Shown here: positions 15,578 to 24,010 of the stretch, one piece after another
How the letters are laid out: the number at the start of each line of letters is the position of its first letter
Numbering within the stretch: position 1 is the first letter of the stretch
Assembly (NCBI GenBank): GCA_002293025.1
Contig: DBCL01000002.1
Location: 1 to 26,165, forward strand
DNA: 26,165 nt
DNA from: Actinobacteria bacterium UBA959
GTDB taxonomy: Bacteria > Actinomycetota > Actinomycetes > S36-B12 > UBA5976
Reading direction: 5' to 3'
The notes under the pieces: model-generated
What the model saw: only the letters and a program-made list of their open reading frames with translations
The model's database searches: none
Told to the model about the DNA's origin: nothing
Translations under genes and position numbers: made by a program

Positions 15578-15594
15578 TTACTCCTAGTAACTAG
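15578..15594. repeat. second inverted-repeat cluster between comF and hpf
   Basis: TTACT-CCT-AGTAA (15578-15590) and CTAG-TAA-CTAG (15584-15594) overlap each other and the comF stop codon. They are next to the 15-base palindrome, so the gap is almost wholly symmetric sequence. Short arms; the function is not clear. Confidence 0.35.
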
Positions 15595-16192
15595 AACTGT
15601 CACTTTTAGGGATGGAGGTAAATGTCACAAAAGCAATCTGTTTAAATCCCGCATTGACCAATGCTGCTTTGGCTGCTGCCAAAGTCGCACCTGTTGTCAC
15701 GATGTCATCTAGGACAATCACTGAGGCATTAGAACAATTTGACTTAACTGTAAATGCATTTTCCATGTTCTTGTGCCTTTGTGAACTTGAGAGTAATTTT
15801 TGGTCAACTCTCTGGGAGTGATTGACCAATACCTTTTTAACTGGAATATGTAGGATTTTTCCCAATTCTTTCGAGATGAGCTCTAAGTAGTCTCGGTGTC
15901 TTGCCGCCAAATTTTTTCGTGTGCTGGGTATCCAAGTGAGAATAAAACTACTTGGAATTGTTGGAAGTGAATTAGCTATGAAGCTTGCAATAGGTTTCAC
16001 CAAATCTTTCCGTCGATTTTGTTTCATCGCAAGAATTACTCTTTTGGCTAAGTATTGATCTGTAGTTGAAACTAAAATCGAACCTACGCCATGGCGTGTG
16101 ATCAAAGTAGCGCTTGGAATTGGCATGCAGTAATTGCACCATGCTTGGTTGCCTTTTAGGCAAAGATAACAACTGCTACCAAAATGGATCAT
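15584..16192 (-). CDS. comF: ComF-family phosphoribosyltransferase-like protein
   Basis: 202 residues. The N-terminus holds a zinc-ribbon-like pair CYLC (8-11) and CNYC (19-22), and the C-terminal part is a type I phosphoribosyltransferase fold with the PRPP loop VIVLDDIVTTGAT (158-170). ComF proteins support DNA uptake in competent bacteria, but in actinobacteria the role is uncertain, and no other competence gene is in the window. The gene lies between lpqB and hpf as Rv3242c does. A GAGAAT hexamer six bases before the ATG (only A2 and T6 match) could be a weak leaderless promoter; otherwise it is read through from lpqB, 72 bases upstream. Confidence 0.88.
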   Translation of the reverse strand: MIHFGSSCYLCLKGNQAWCNYCMPIPSATLITRHGVGSILVSTTDQYLAKRVILAMKQNRRKDLVKPIASFIANSLPTIPSSFILTWIPSTRKNLAARHRDYLELISKELGKILHIPVKKVLVNHSQRVDQKLLSSSQRHKNMENAFTVKSNCSNASVIVLDDIVTTGATLAAAKAALVNAGFKQIAFVTFTSIPKSDSSSY

Positions 16193-16264
16193 CGCTAGAT
16201 TCTCGCGAAGGGTTTGAGGTTGTGGGTATTAACTCTTGAACCTGTTGAAAACTATTACCTGTTA

Positions 16265-17926
16265 CTAGTCTGTATAGAAGGCGGTAACTCCATTTCCAAT
16301 CAGGATCCAGTTGCTGTTCACTGACTGCCAAATTTGATTTTGAGAATCTATTGCTACAAAATCTCCATAGCCATCAGCTGAGATATGAATTGTTCCCGCA
16401 GGCAATTTTATGTTCTGTTGCCTGCCAGTGCGAATATCTAGAACTAATCCTGTTGGCTCATCTTGATTCACGTATGAGATTAAAACTAAGACACTTGTGG
16501 GGGTAATCCAGTCTATTTCTTTGATATTTCCTGTGGTGTCTAAAATCAACTGAGAGTCAGTTAGTGAAAAGGTCTTTCCAGCTGGCTCAACCCTAGCCAA
16601 GGACAAGGTGGAGCCCACGTCGGAGAGTCTAGATATCGCCATTCTTAATTCATCTGGGCTTAATGCGACTTGGCCTATTTTTGATTGTGAGACTGTTCTA
16701 ACTGCTACTTGGTTCAAAGCATTTCTCTGCTGGAAATATAGATTGCCACTACCCGTTTCCACAAACCATAATCGACCAATTGAATCAAAGAAGACTTGTG
16801 AGTAATTACCCGGTTGGTTTATTACTCGCGGACTTTGATTGAGTGCTGCCAATCTTAGTTGTGATGAGCCACTAGCAACTGAAGCCAGAATCGATTGACT
16901 TAAGTTCAAAGCCAAATTCTTAGTTTGAGGGTATTGATTTAGCCAGGATTTGATCAATTTATTCGTAGAAAGGTTTATTAAGTCTCCATTTTGCTGTAGG
17001 GCGATTAAATTTGGTTTCTTGGTCTTTACGGTTTGAATCCAAGAGTTTGAACTTAAGTCAATGAAGTTTGGGGTATCAGTTAATTCAATCAGTTGTTCTC
17101 CAGTTGTAATTGATAATTCCATTACATTAGGTAACTGCTGCAAAGTTTGTGCAATTTGGCTTACCAGTATAGAAAGTTCCCGTTCACTTAACTTCAACAC
17201 AGAAGTATCAAGATCAATTGAGATTTTGCTTTCATTTGTCACAATAGATAAGACGTTTTCTTCAGTTAAAAAATTCTTGACTGATTTGTTTAACCAAGGA
17301 GAAGCCCCAGTGCTGAGGAGTCGAATCAAAGAGCCAGCAGGTTGAGCCGAATTGGGTAGAACTACGGCATCGGGAACCAGTCCATTCAGCTGTTGATTTG
17401 CGAACCATAAAGTCGCAATTCGGTAATTCCGTTGAAATTCTGCCAATGTCAGAATTACTCCACTGGGAGGATCAATAATGCGCCACTGCCCCTCTTCTTG
17501 AATTAGGGTGAATTCAACGTTTGAGCTTTTCCCGGCTGGCTCCAGAATTGGCCAATAGTTTCCATCAACTTTTAGATTTGAAACTCCCCTACCCAGAACT
17601 TTTTTCTCAGAAATTAGCTCAAGGTCGAGATCTGTTTCAAATACTTGAATTCCAGCTAGTGGCAGCCAATCAGCACTAACTAACTTCGATAAATACTGTC
17701 GAGCAATGGCATAATTTCCAAGACTGCTAGAGCTTGCATCAATAAATCCTTGAACAATTTCAATTGGGCTCATTGACATGCGAGGCGACTGTGGAATAAC
17801 CGTCACAATTGCGGCTTGATCAACATTTCCGATTTCAATACCTGGATTCACCGGACTTGATGTTGGAACACTTGAGCAACCTGCCAACAGGAGCAGCAGC
17901 GCTGCTCCTAAAGATTTACATCTCAT
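16265..17926 (-). CDS. lpqB: lipoprotein LpqB, partner of the MtrAB two-component system
   Basis: 553 residues. A lipoprotein signal peptide with lipobox LAGC (cleavage before C17) anchors it outside the membrane. A GerMN domain follows (about 195-285) and then a beta-propeller-like C-terminal half (about 310-553). In mycobacteria LpqB interacts with the extracellular part of MtrB and tunes MtrA phosphorylation, affecting division and envelope behaviour. The start overlaps the end of mtrB by 11 bases, so the two are translationally coupled. The order mtrA-mtrB-lpqB-comF-hpf-secA is the conserved actinobacterial one. Confidence 0.95.
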   Translation of the reverse strand: MRCKSLGAALLLLLAGCSSVPTSSPVNPGIEIGNVDQAAIVTVIPQSPRMSMSPIEIVQGFIDASSSSLGNYAIARQYLSKLVSADWLPLAGIQVFETDLDLELISEKKVLGRGVSNLKVDGNYWPILEPAGKSSNVEFTLIQEEGQWRIIDPPSGVILTLAEFQRNYRIATLWFANQQLNGLVPDAVVLPNSAQPAGSLIRLLSTGASPWLNKSVKNFLTEENVLSIVTNESKISIDLDTSVLKLSERELSILVSQIAQTLQQLPNVMELSITTGEQLIELTDTPNFIDLSSNSWIQTVKTKKPNLIALQQNGDLINLSTNKLIKSWLNQYPQTKNLALNLSQSILASVASGSSQLRLAALNQSPRVINQPGNYSQVFFDSIGRLWFVETGSGNLYFQQRNALNQVAVRTVSQSKIGQVALSPDELRMAISRLSDVGSTLSLARVEPAGKTFSLTDSQLILDTTGNIKEIDWITPTSVLVLISYVNQDEPTGLVLDIRTGRQQNIKLPAGTIHISADGYGDFVAIDSQNQIWQSVNSNWILIGNGVTAFYTD

Positions 17927-19421
17927 GCGAAATCCCTGGTTGTTTCACCGGTAGTTGAATCTTGAAAATTGTGCCTTTAATCTCGGGACCAGATTCAGCC
18001 AACAACTTCCCTTGATGCTGCTCCACATCCTGCATGGCAATTGACAGGCCAAGGCCTGACCCTCCCTTGTCTCTGGAGCGAGCAGGATCAGCACGCCAGA
18101 ATCTCTCAAACACATGCTTAAGTTGATCAGGATTTATACCAACGCCAAAGTCAGTAACAGAAATAGTGACTGTCAGCTCTGAAAGATGTGCCTCAATCTC
18201 AATGCTTGGGGATTGAGAATGGGATATTGCATTAACAATCAGATTTCTCAAAGCGCGTTGAATTCTTCGCTTGTCACAATCCAATGTTGATTCAGAGCTT
18301 GGTTCTTTAAATACCAAATCTACGTTGAATTGAACAGCAAGAGGTCTAACTGAATCTAAAGTTTCCAGAATCAACTCGTGAATGCGACATCTTGCAATAT
18401 TAAGTGGTGCAGCACCCGCATCAATACGGCTTATTTCTAATAAGTCAGACAACATCACTTCAAAGCGATCCAGTTCAGATTGCAGCAATTCTGCCGCGCG
18501 AGCAACCTCGGGTGGGAAGGTGCTGCGTTGCTCATGTAATAGATCTGCTGCCATCCGTACTGTCGTGACTGGAGTCCTTAACTCATGGCTTACATCGGAG
18601 ACAAATCGTTGCTGCACCATGGAAAGAGACTTCAGTTTGGTAATTTGCTGCTCAAGTGAATCAGTCATTGAGTTAAAGGACTCTGCCCACCGAGCAATTT
18701 CATCTTTACCTTTAACGGTTAATCGTTGATCTATCAAACCAGAAGCTATTCGCTGAGCTGTGTCCGCAGCCTCTCGAACCGGATCAGTGATGCGTTTGGT
18801 TAAGAAGCCAACAATGCTTACGATGCCAATACTGAGAACAATTGCGAAGAGAATAATTGCTGACTGAACAACATCCACTATTTCTTGTTGCTGGATAGTT
18901 GGGTAAACCAGAAAAAGTCCATACTGTGTTTCCCCAGGTAGCAAGATCGGAGCGCCTACCACGATTCCAGATACCGGCGCACTATCTGCATAATTGATTT
19001 GAGTGTAAGCCCAGAATTGTTGAGAATTTTCATAAACTTCTAAAATGAGATTGATTGGTACTGTGCTTACTTGAACTTGATTAGTAGATCTTTCTGGTCC
19101 CCCACCATTTGCAAGAAGTAAAACCTCGTAGGCGGGTGGTTGCCCAGATCTGCGTGCCAAGGTCGAAACTATCGAATTGACCACTGCTCGGGGTGAATTA
19201 GCTGCGAAGTTTGGATCGAAGGATTCAATTATTTCTCGGGCACTATCTAGCGCCACCGCACTATCAACGAGTGATTCAGAGACTTTTGCATCCAACACTC
19301 CTTGTTGGACACGTGCCATCAATAGTGATGCGCTACCAATTACCAAAACGATCGTCAATACACTTGAAAACACAAGCACTCTTAGCGACAGCGAACTGCG
19401 CCATCGTGCGGTAAGACTCAT
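17916..19421 (-). CDS. mtrB: sensor histidine kinase MtrB
   Basis: 501 residues. Two membrane helices (about 13-35 and 186-206) flank an extracytoplasmic sensor region of about 150 residues; a HAMP domain (about 207-258) follows. The H-box FVSDVSHELRTP places the phosphorylated histidine at H279. The N-box (LRNLIVNAISHS, N397), DFGVGI (424-429), FERFW and GGSGLGLSIA (453-462) form an intact ATP-binding domain. It phosphorylates MtrA in response to envelope or osmotic cues. Its ATG overlaps the mtrA stop as ATGA, and its stop overlaps lpqB. Confidence 0.96.
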   Translation of the reverse strand: MSLTARWRSSLSLRVLVFSSVLTIVLVIGSASLLMARVQQGVLDAKVSESLVDSAVALDSAREIIESFDPNFAANSPRAVVNSIVSTLARRSGQPPAYEVLLLANGGGPERSTNQVQVSTVPINLILEVYENSQQFWAYTQINYADSAPVSGIVVGAPILLPGETQYGLFLVYPTIQQQEIVDVVQSAIILFAIVLSIGIVSIVGFLTKRITDPVREAADTAQRIASGLIDQRLTVKGKDEIARWAESFNSMTDSLEQQITKLKSLSMVQQRFVSDVSHELRTPVTTVRMAADLLHEQRSTFPPEVARAAELLQSELDRFEVMLSDLLEISRIDAGAAPLNIARCRIHELILETLDSVRPLAVQFNVDLVFKEPSSESTLDCDKRRIQRALRNLIVNAISHSQSPSIEIEAHLSELTVTISVTDFGVGINPDQLKHVFERFWRADPARSRDKGGSGLGLSIAMQDVEQHQGKLLAESGPEIKGTIFKIQLPVKQPGISHEM

Positions 19422-20098
19422 GCAATGCTCGTCTTGTACCCAACCCCACGAACTGTTAGCACAATTTTTGGGTTCTCAGGATCGTCTTCTATTTTGGCGC
19501 GAAGTCTTTGAACGTGTACGTTAACTAGACGAGTATCAGCTGGATGCTGATACTCCCAGACCTCTTTAAGAAGTGCTTCTCGAGTAAATACCTGGCCTGG
19601 TTTCTTTAACAAACATGCTAATAACTTGAACTCCAAATTTGTAAGCTGCAACTCTTTACCATTTTTAGTAACACTATGACCTACAACATCAATAGTTAGA
19701 CCTGCAAAATTTAGTGACTCAATATCTTTAGAAACTTCCCGTCTTGCTCTTGCCTTTAATCGGGCAACAAGCTCTCTAGGTTTAAATGGTTTGACAATGT
19801 AGTCGTCTGCGCCAGCCTCAAGGCCAAGAACTATGTCTGCAGTATCGCTGCGAGCCGTGAGCATAATGATTGGTGTTCCAGAAATTGCCCTTATATCTTT
19901 GCAAATCTCTATTCCATCTTTACCAGGCAACATTAAATCCAGGAGCACTAAATCTGGTTTATTGGTTTTGAATGCTGCGATGGCACCTAGGCCATCTAGA
20001 CAGAAGAAAGGTTCAAATCCTTCTGCACGCAAAACAATTCCAAGCATTTCGGCCAGGGCGGAATCATCGTCTACGACCAGGACTCGTACTACGCTCAT
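19418..20098 (-). CDS. mtrA: response regulator MtrA
   Basis: 226 residues, OmpR/PhoB type. The receiver domain (1-120) has the acidic pocket D10-D12, phosphoacceptor D54 in LLDLMLPG, T81 and K103. The C-terminal winged-helix DNA-binding domain (about 130-226) includes LLKEVWEYQHPADTRLVNVH and ends RGVGYKT. In actinobacteria MtrA controls division and cell-wall genes. The ATG has CACGAT six bases upstream and no clear ribosome binding site, so it may be leaderless. It heads the mtrA-mtrB-lpqB operon. The tmk gene that precedes mtrA in Mycobacterium is absent here; ahcY lies farther along, after a membrane protein. Confidence 0.96.
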   Translation of the reverse strand: MSVVRVLVVDDDSALAEMLGIVLRAEGFEPFFCLDGLGAIAAFKTNKPDLVLLDLMLPGKDGIEICKDIRAISGTPIIMLTARSDTADIVLGLEAGADDYIVKPFKPRELVARLKARARREVSKDIESLNFAGLTIDVVGHSVTKNGKELQLTNLEFKLLACLLKKPGQVFTREALLKEVWEYQHPADTRLVNVHVQRLRAKIEDDPENPKIVLTVRGVGYKTSIA

Positions 20099-20104
20099 GG
20101 GGTA

Positions 20105-20110
20105 ATCGTG
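20105..20110 (-). promoter_or_regulatory. candidate -10 hexamer for mtrA (leaderless)
   Basis: On the minus strand CACGAT is followed by six bases and the mtrA ATG. It has A2 and T6 of TANNNT but C at position 1. Confidence 0.35.
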
Positions 20111-20123
20111 TCACCCCCCAAGC

Positions 20124-20142
20124 GGACCCCCCGAAAGGGTCC
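20124..20142. repeat. GC-rich inverted repeat in the mtrA / membrane-protein spacer
   Basis: GGACCC (20124-20129) and GGGTCC (20137-20142) flank a seven-base loop CCCGAAA. It lies two bases before the AAGGAG ribosome binding site of the gene at 20161, so a hairpin in that mRNA would border the site. It could instead be a protein-binding site between the divergent genes. It is unusually GC-rich for this window. Confidence 0.4.
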
Positions 20143-20144
20143 AT

Positions 20145-20150
20145 AAGGAG
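20145..20150 (+). promoter_or_regulatory. ribosome binding site deciding the start at 20161
   Basis: AAGGAG ten bases before ATG 20161. The frame stays open leftward to 19972, inside mtrA on the other strand, but this site and the family-like start fix 20161. Confidence 0.65.
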
Positions 20151-20160
20151 ACTAGACCTC

Positions 20161-21123
20161 ATGGCGCAACCTGCTGAACAACCATTCCCTGGCTCAATCC
20201 CTTTCCGGGCTTTGACTGTTGGTGAAATCTTCACCGGCACAGCCAGGACGGTTCGCGGCACATTCAAAGTGCTGCTTACAGTGGGCTTTGCTGTTGGAAC
20301 CATTGCGGCGTTCATGAACCTGGTTCTGACATTTATTGGCTCAGCTTCAAGTTTGGGAATCATTGAAGAGTTAGAGTCAAGCGAGCCAGATACACCAGCA
20401 GATTTTCAGGCTCTACTTACCTCAATTAGTGATGACATTCCAAGCTTGTTGTTTGCTTTTTCAGTTTCATTGGTCTCCGCTCTAGTGCTGCAAGTAATCG
20501 CCACTGGAGTGATTACACATATCGCAGCTGATGCGGTGCTTGGCCGAAAAACAACTGCTGAAAGTGCTTGGCAGCGAATCGTGCCAAAGATTTTATCTTT
20601 GATTGCTCTTTCTGGCCTAACTTTTCTATTTGCCTTGCTTGCTGCTGGTCTAGCTCTGCTACCAGGATTGCTATTGGTAACAATGAATACGGATGCAGGA
20701 GCGATCTTATTGTTGATCGGATTATTTGTCGCTATATTTTTTGCAGTTTGGATTAGCTTGCGGTTGAGTGTTGCTGCACCAGTTTTAATCTTGGAAGAGA
20801 CCAGCATTGTGAATTCTCTAAAACGTTCGAGTGAGTTGGTCAAGGGTTTCACTTTGAGATTACTCGGCATAATCTTTTTGAGTTCTCTAGCTGCACAATT
20901 AATCGGCAGCATATTTGCCACACCATTTACAATTTCCGCAAACACCGCTGATGTCAGCGACCCAACCACTTCAACTGGTACATTCCTAGAGTCGGCAGGA
21001 ATTGTAGTTTCGACAGCATTTTCAATACCGATTACTGCAATAGTGCTGACTCTGGTTTACACAGACCTTCGGATACGCAAAGAAAACTTTGCCGAAGAAC
21101 TTAAGAGAGCGAGCGGTTCTTAG
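20161..21123 (+). CDS. polytopic membrane protein (glycerophosphodiester-phosphodiesterase membrane-domain-like)
   Basis: 320 residues from ATG 20161. The opening FRALTVGEIFTGTARTVRGT (16-35) followed by a hydrophobic helix resembles the start of PF10110-type membrane proteins; about six hydrophobic stretches follow, several paired, with a soluble loop rich in D, S and T before the last helix and a basic tail. No catalytic domain is attached. Membrane proteins of this sort are, as I recall, found near mtrA in Streptomyces. Function unknown. It is divergent from mtrA, and its stop overlaps that of ahcY by four bases. Confidence 0.65.
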   Translation: MAQPAEQPFPGSIPFRALTVGEIFTGTARTVRGTFKVLLTVGFAVGTIAAFMNLVLTFIGSASSLGIIEELESSEPDTPADFQALLTSISDDIPSLLFAFSVSLVSALVLQVIATGVITHIAADAVLGRKTTAESAWQRIVPKILSLIALSGLTFLFALLAAGLALLPGLLLVTMNTDAGAILLLIGLFVAIFFAVWISLRLSVAAPVLILEETSIVNSLKRSSELVKGFTLRLLGIIFLSSLAAQLIGSIFATPFTISANTADVSDPTTSTGTFLESAGIVVSTAFSIPITAIVLTLVYTDLRIRKENFAEELKRASGS

Positions 21124-22622
21124 TAACGGTATTGATCAGCCTTGAATGGACCCTGCTCTGGGATACCCATGTAATTGGCTTGCTCTTTAGTTAGTTCAGT
21201 TAAGTGCACGCCAAGGGCTGGCAGATGCAGGCGAGCCACCTTCTCATCGAGATGTTTTGGCAGAACATAAACACCTACTGGGTATTGATCCAACTTGGTG
21301 AATAGTTCTATTTGTGCCAATACCTGATTTGTAAAGGAAGTCGACATCACAAAAGATGGATGCCCGGTGGCATTTCCAAGGTTCAATAAACGCCCCTCAG
21401 ATAACACGATAATTGAGTGGCCATCGTCGAACTTCCATTCATCAACTTGTGGTTTGATGTTGTTTCGGACGATGTCTTTAACTTGGGCTAGACCAGCCAT
21501 GTCTATCTCGTTGTCAAAGTGACCGATATTTCCCAAGATTGCTTGATGCTTCATCTTCTTCATGTGATCAACAGTTACAACATTGACACAACCAGTTGCT
21601 GTGATAACGATGTCAGCGGAACCAATAACGTTGTCCAAAGTATCTACTGTGTATCCATCCATAGCTGCTTGGAGTGCACAAATTGGATCAATTTCAGTTA
21701 CCACTACTCGGGCACCTTGGCCACGCAGTGACTCTGCAGATCCCTTGCCAACATCTCCGTAACCACAGATTACCGCTAATTTACCTGCAATGAGCACGTC
21801 AGTGGCACGGTTAATACCATCGATGAGTGAATGACGGCATCCATATTTGTTATCAAACTTACTCTTGGTTACTGCATCATTAACGTTTATTGCTGGGAAC
21901 AATAATTTGTTCTCCTTGGCCATCTCATATAAACGATGAACACCTGTGGTCGTTTCTTCAGTTACGCCTTTAATTCCTTTAGCAATTGGTGTCCAGCGGT
22001 TCTTATCTTCTGCTAATGAGCGATGTAAAGTTTGCAAAACAACTGCAAACTCTTCTGAGTCTGCAGTGGCTGGGTCGGCAACTTGACCAGTCGCTTCGGC
22101 TTGCAAGCCTAAGTGCACCAACATGGTAGCGTCGCCACCATCATCCAAGATCATGTTTGGACCTTTACCATCTGGCCAAAGCAAAACCTTCTCTGTGCAC
22201 CACCAATATTCCTCTAATGATTCACCTTTCCAGGCATAGACCGGAACTCCTTGAGGGTTCTTAACTGAACCATTTGGCCCAACAACAACTGCAGCTGCAG
22301 CATGATCTTGGGTGGAGAAAATATTGCAAGATGCCCAACGAACTTCGGCACCTAACTCAACTAAAGTTTCGATTAACACTGCAGTTTGAATTGTCATATG
22401 TAGTGAACCAGTAATGCGAGCACCCTTTAGTGGCTTTGTGCCCGAAAATTCTTTACGCATAGCCATAAGTCCTGGCATCTCATGCTCAGCAAGCTTGATC
22501 TCCTTGCGACCAAAGTCTGCGAGGTTTAGGTCTGCGACCTTGTAGTCAGGTGCGAAATCCAAATTACCCATGGCAGCATCGACTGCTTTAGCAATATCGG
22601 TCACATTTAAATCAACGGCCAT
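21120..22622 (-). CDS. ahcY: adenosylhomocysteinase (S-adenosylhomocysteine hydrolase)
   Basis: 500 residues, the usual length for the actinobacterial enzyme, which carries the insertion also seen in Mycobacterium. The NAD-binding loop GYGDVGKG is at 287-294; DGINRATDVLIAGK (268-281), GNIGHFDNEID (364-374) and the C-terminal KADQYRY, whose lysine and tyrosine reach the NAD of the neighbouring subunit, are all intact. It splits S-adenosylhomocysteine to adenosine and homocysteine, relieving inhibition of methyltransferases. The ATG at 22622 follows GGAG by seven bases. A 71-base gap separates it from the SIS gene. Confidence 0.98.
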   Translation of the reverse strand: MAVDLNVTDIAKAVDAAMGNLDFAPDYKVADLNLADFGRKEIKLAEHEMPGLMAMRKEFSGTKPLKGARITGSLHMTIQTAVLIETLVELGAEVRWASCNIFSTQDHAAAAVVVGPNGSVKNPQGVPVYAWKGESLEEYWWCTEKVLLWPDGKGPNMILDDGGDATMLVHLGLQAEATGQVADPATADSEEFAVVLQTLHRSLAEDKNRWTPIAKGIKGVTEETTTGVHRLYEMAKENKLLFPAINVNDAVTKSKFDNKYGCRHSLIDGINRATDVLIAGKLAVICGYGDVGKGSAESLRGQGARVVVTEIDPICALQAAMDGYTVDTLDNVIGSADIVITATGCVNVVTVDHMKKMKHQAILGNIGHFDNEIDMAGLAQVKDIVRNNIKPQVDEWKFDDGHSIIVLSEGRLLNLGNATGHPSFVMSTSFTNQVLAQIELFTKLDQYPVGVYVLPKHLDEKVARLHLPALGVHLTELTKEQANYMGIPEQGPFKADQYRY

Positions 22623-22693
22623 GAGGTCTCCAAGAACTAGTAATTAGGGGCATATTGTGGCAGATAACCCAGATATTGCTCACTTAATAGGGG

Positions 22694-23827
22694 TTAAGCG
22701 ATTCGACCCTTTAATTCGCTAATGAACGGGATTGGCCCTGGGTCTACACCTGTTATCAAGGCAACATAAGTTGACGCAAAATCAGTAATTGTGATCAAGG
22801 TAGCTAGCCGGTGCAGTAAAGAGCCTTGAGCTGCAGAGACAGTTGTTACTAAGACCCCACGCTCCACAGACATGTCGGTTATCTCGTCAGTTGCTTTCTT
22901 GACCAGATCTGTTTCAGTCTCATCACGCAGGAGCACAAGGCGCATCCCAGAGGCGACTAGCGGATCCTCTATTCGATCGCGAAAGATTTCTTCCAGTGCA
23001 TCTGAGTCATCAATGAAAGGTCCATCCATCACCACTACTTGATTGTGAGCAGCTTCTGGCAAAACACCCCAGATTGCTGGCGCATCTGCATTCTCGTTTA
23101 GTTGGCAGGCGAATCGGTAGGCAACCGGACCTAACCAAGAAGTCGTACCCCAGATCATTGGAAAATCCCCAGCTATTTCTAACGCTAAAGATTTGGCTGC
23201 ATTGCTGTCTACGTCCGTGATTGGCCCATTCTTGTTAGCTGCATCATCTAGATGTATGGCTAGTGGCTCAACATCACTTGGTTTGAATTCAAGCAGACCT
23301 AAAGCGTCTGCAATGAGAAGTTGTGGGGTAAGCAATAGCCACAAACAAGCCCTAGGCATTCTTCCCTCAGTATCAATTTCAATTACGTCTCCACCAGCAT
23401 CACTTACTAATTTGGCTAATGCTGATTGTTTCGAAGTGATAGCCACTACTTTGCTACCTCTGCGAATGGCTTCCGAAGTTGAAGTCAATGTTTCAGCCGT
23501 AGCTCCCGATGCTGATGCAGCGACCACCAGATCATGCGCACTAACCCATGCTGGTAATCGGTCGGAGTTAATCGCTAGGACTGGAATTGCAGCGGTTTGA
23601 CCTGCAACTGCTTGCAGAATTGAACCTGCAATTCCAGAACCTCCCATACCAAGAATTACCAGTGACCTAGGCTTTTCGTTTTTTAAACTCGTTAGCAACG
23701 AACTCTTAACTTGTGCAGCCGACAATCTAACCTGGGCTCCCGCTTGCGCAAAAGCCACCAGCATCGAGGTTGTGTCACAAATTGCTAGCGCTTGCGGATC
23801 ATCTAGCAGTGCGTCATCAATAATCAT
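22694..23827 (-). CDS. SIS-domain phosphoglucose/phosphomannose isomerase-like protein (Rv3256c-like)
   Basis: 377 residues. Two SIS folds: the first has GMGGSGIAG (60-68) and SASGATAET (105-113), the sugar-phosphate contacts. The second has QLNENADAPAIWGVLPEAAHNQ (242-263, given in part as LPEAAHNQ) and the C-terminal pattern DFASTYVALITGVDPGPIP of the bifunctional PGI/PMI family (PF10432). It probably interconverts glucose-, fructose- or mannose-6-phosphate. The manA gene that lies beside its Rv3256c counterpart is missing here, so it may supply the phosphomannose isomerase activity needed by ManB. It starts by ATGA overlap with the Trm112-like gene. Activity is inferred. Confidence 0.8.
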   Translation of the reverse strand: MIIDDALLDDPQALAICDTTSMLVAFAQAGAQVRLSAAQVKSSLLTSLKNEKPRSLVILGMGGSGIAGSILQAVAGQTAAIPVLAINSDRLPAWVSAHDLVVAASASGATAETLTSTSEAIRRGSKVVAITSKQSALAKLVSDAGGDVIEIDTEGRMPRACLWLLLTPQLLIADALGLLEFKPSDVEPLAIHLDDAANKNGPITDVDSNAAKSLALEIAGDFPMIWGTTSWLGPVAYRFACQLNENADAPAIWGVLPEAAHNQVVVMDGPFIDDSDALEEIFRDRIEDPLVASGMRLVLLRDETETDLVKKATDEITDMSVERGVLVTTVSAAQGSLLHRLATLITITDFASTYVALITGVDPGPIPFISELKGRIA

Positions 23828-23988
23828 ATTTTTGGCAATTCTGGTAGTAGTACTGGGATGTCATTCAAAACTTCAAATATGTGCTCACACCTTGAGCAAA
23901 CTAAATTGTTTTGAACCTGTTGCAATTTTCCTTGCTTACCGCATGGACATTGCAAAATTTCTATAAGTTTTGCTGCTAACTCTCCCAT
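23824..23988 (-). CDS. Trm112-like zinc-ribbon protein
   Basis: 54 residues. Two cysteine pairs, CPC (about residues 14-16) and CSRC (31-34), followed by HIFEVLNDIPVLLPE, give the bacterial Trm112/YcaR pattern (PF03966). Such proteins are small zinc-binding partners, often of methyltransferases. ATG 23988 is preferred because AGAAGG lies about seven bases upstream; an in-frame ATG at 23994 sits too close to that site. It overlaps the SIS gene as ATGA and follows manB by 22 bases, the same order as in Streptomyces. Confidence 0.85.
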   Translation of the reverse strand: MGELAAKLIEILQCPCGKQGKLQQVQNNLVCSRCEHIFEVLNDIPVLLPELPKI

Positions 23989-24010
23989 AGGCATACCTTC
24001 TCATGAACGC

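Noticed and set aside
20005..20030. GGTTCAAATCC resembling a tRNA T-loop
   Set aside because: It lies inside mtrA and has no acceptor stem or other arms around it.
19972..20160. Upstream extension of the membrane-protein gene to 19972
   Set aside because: It runs antisense through the start of mtrA; AAGGAG before ATG 20161 fixes the real start.
22623..22693. Possible SAH riboswitch before ahcY
   Set aside because: The gap is only 71 bases and includes the SIS stop and the ahcY ribosome binding site. Apart from a short CTTAA/TTAAG repeat at its edge, I could not find a convincing conserved fold.
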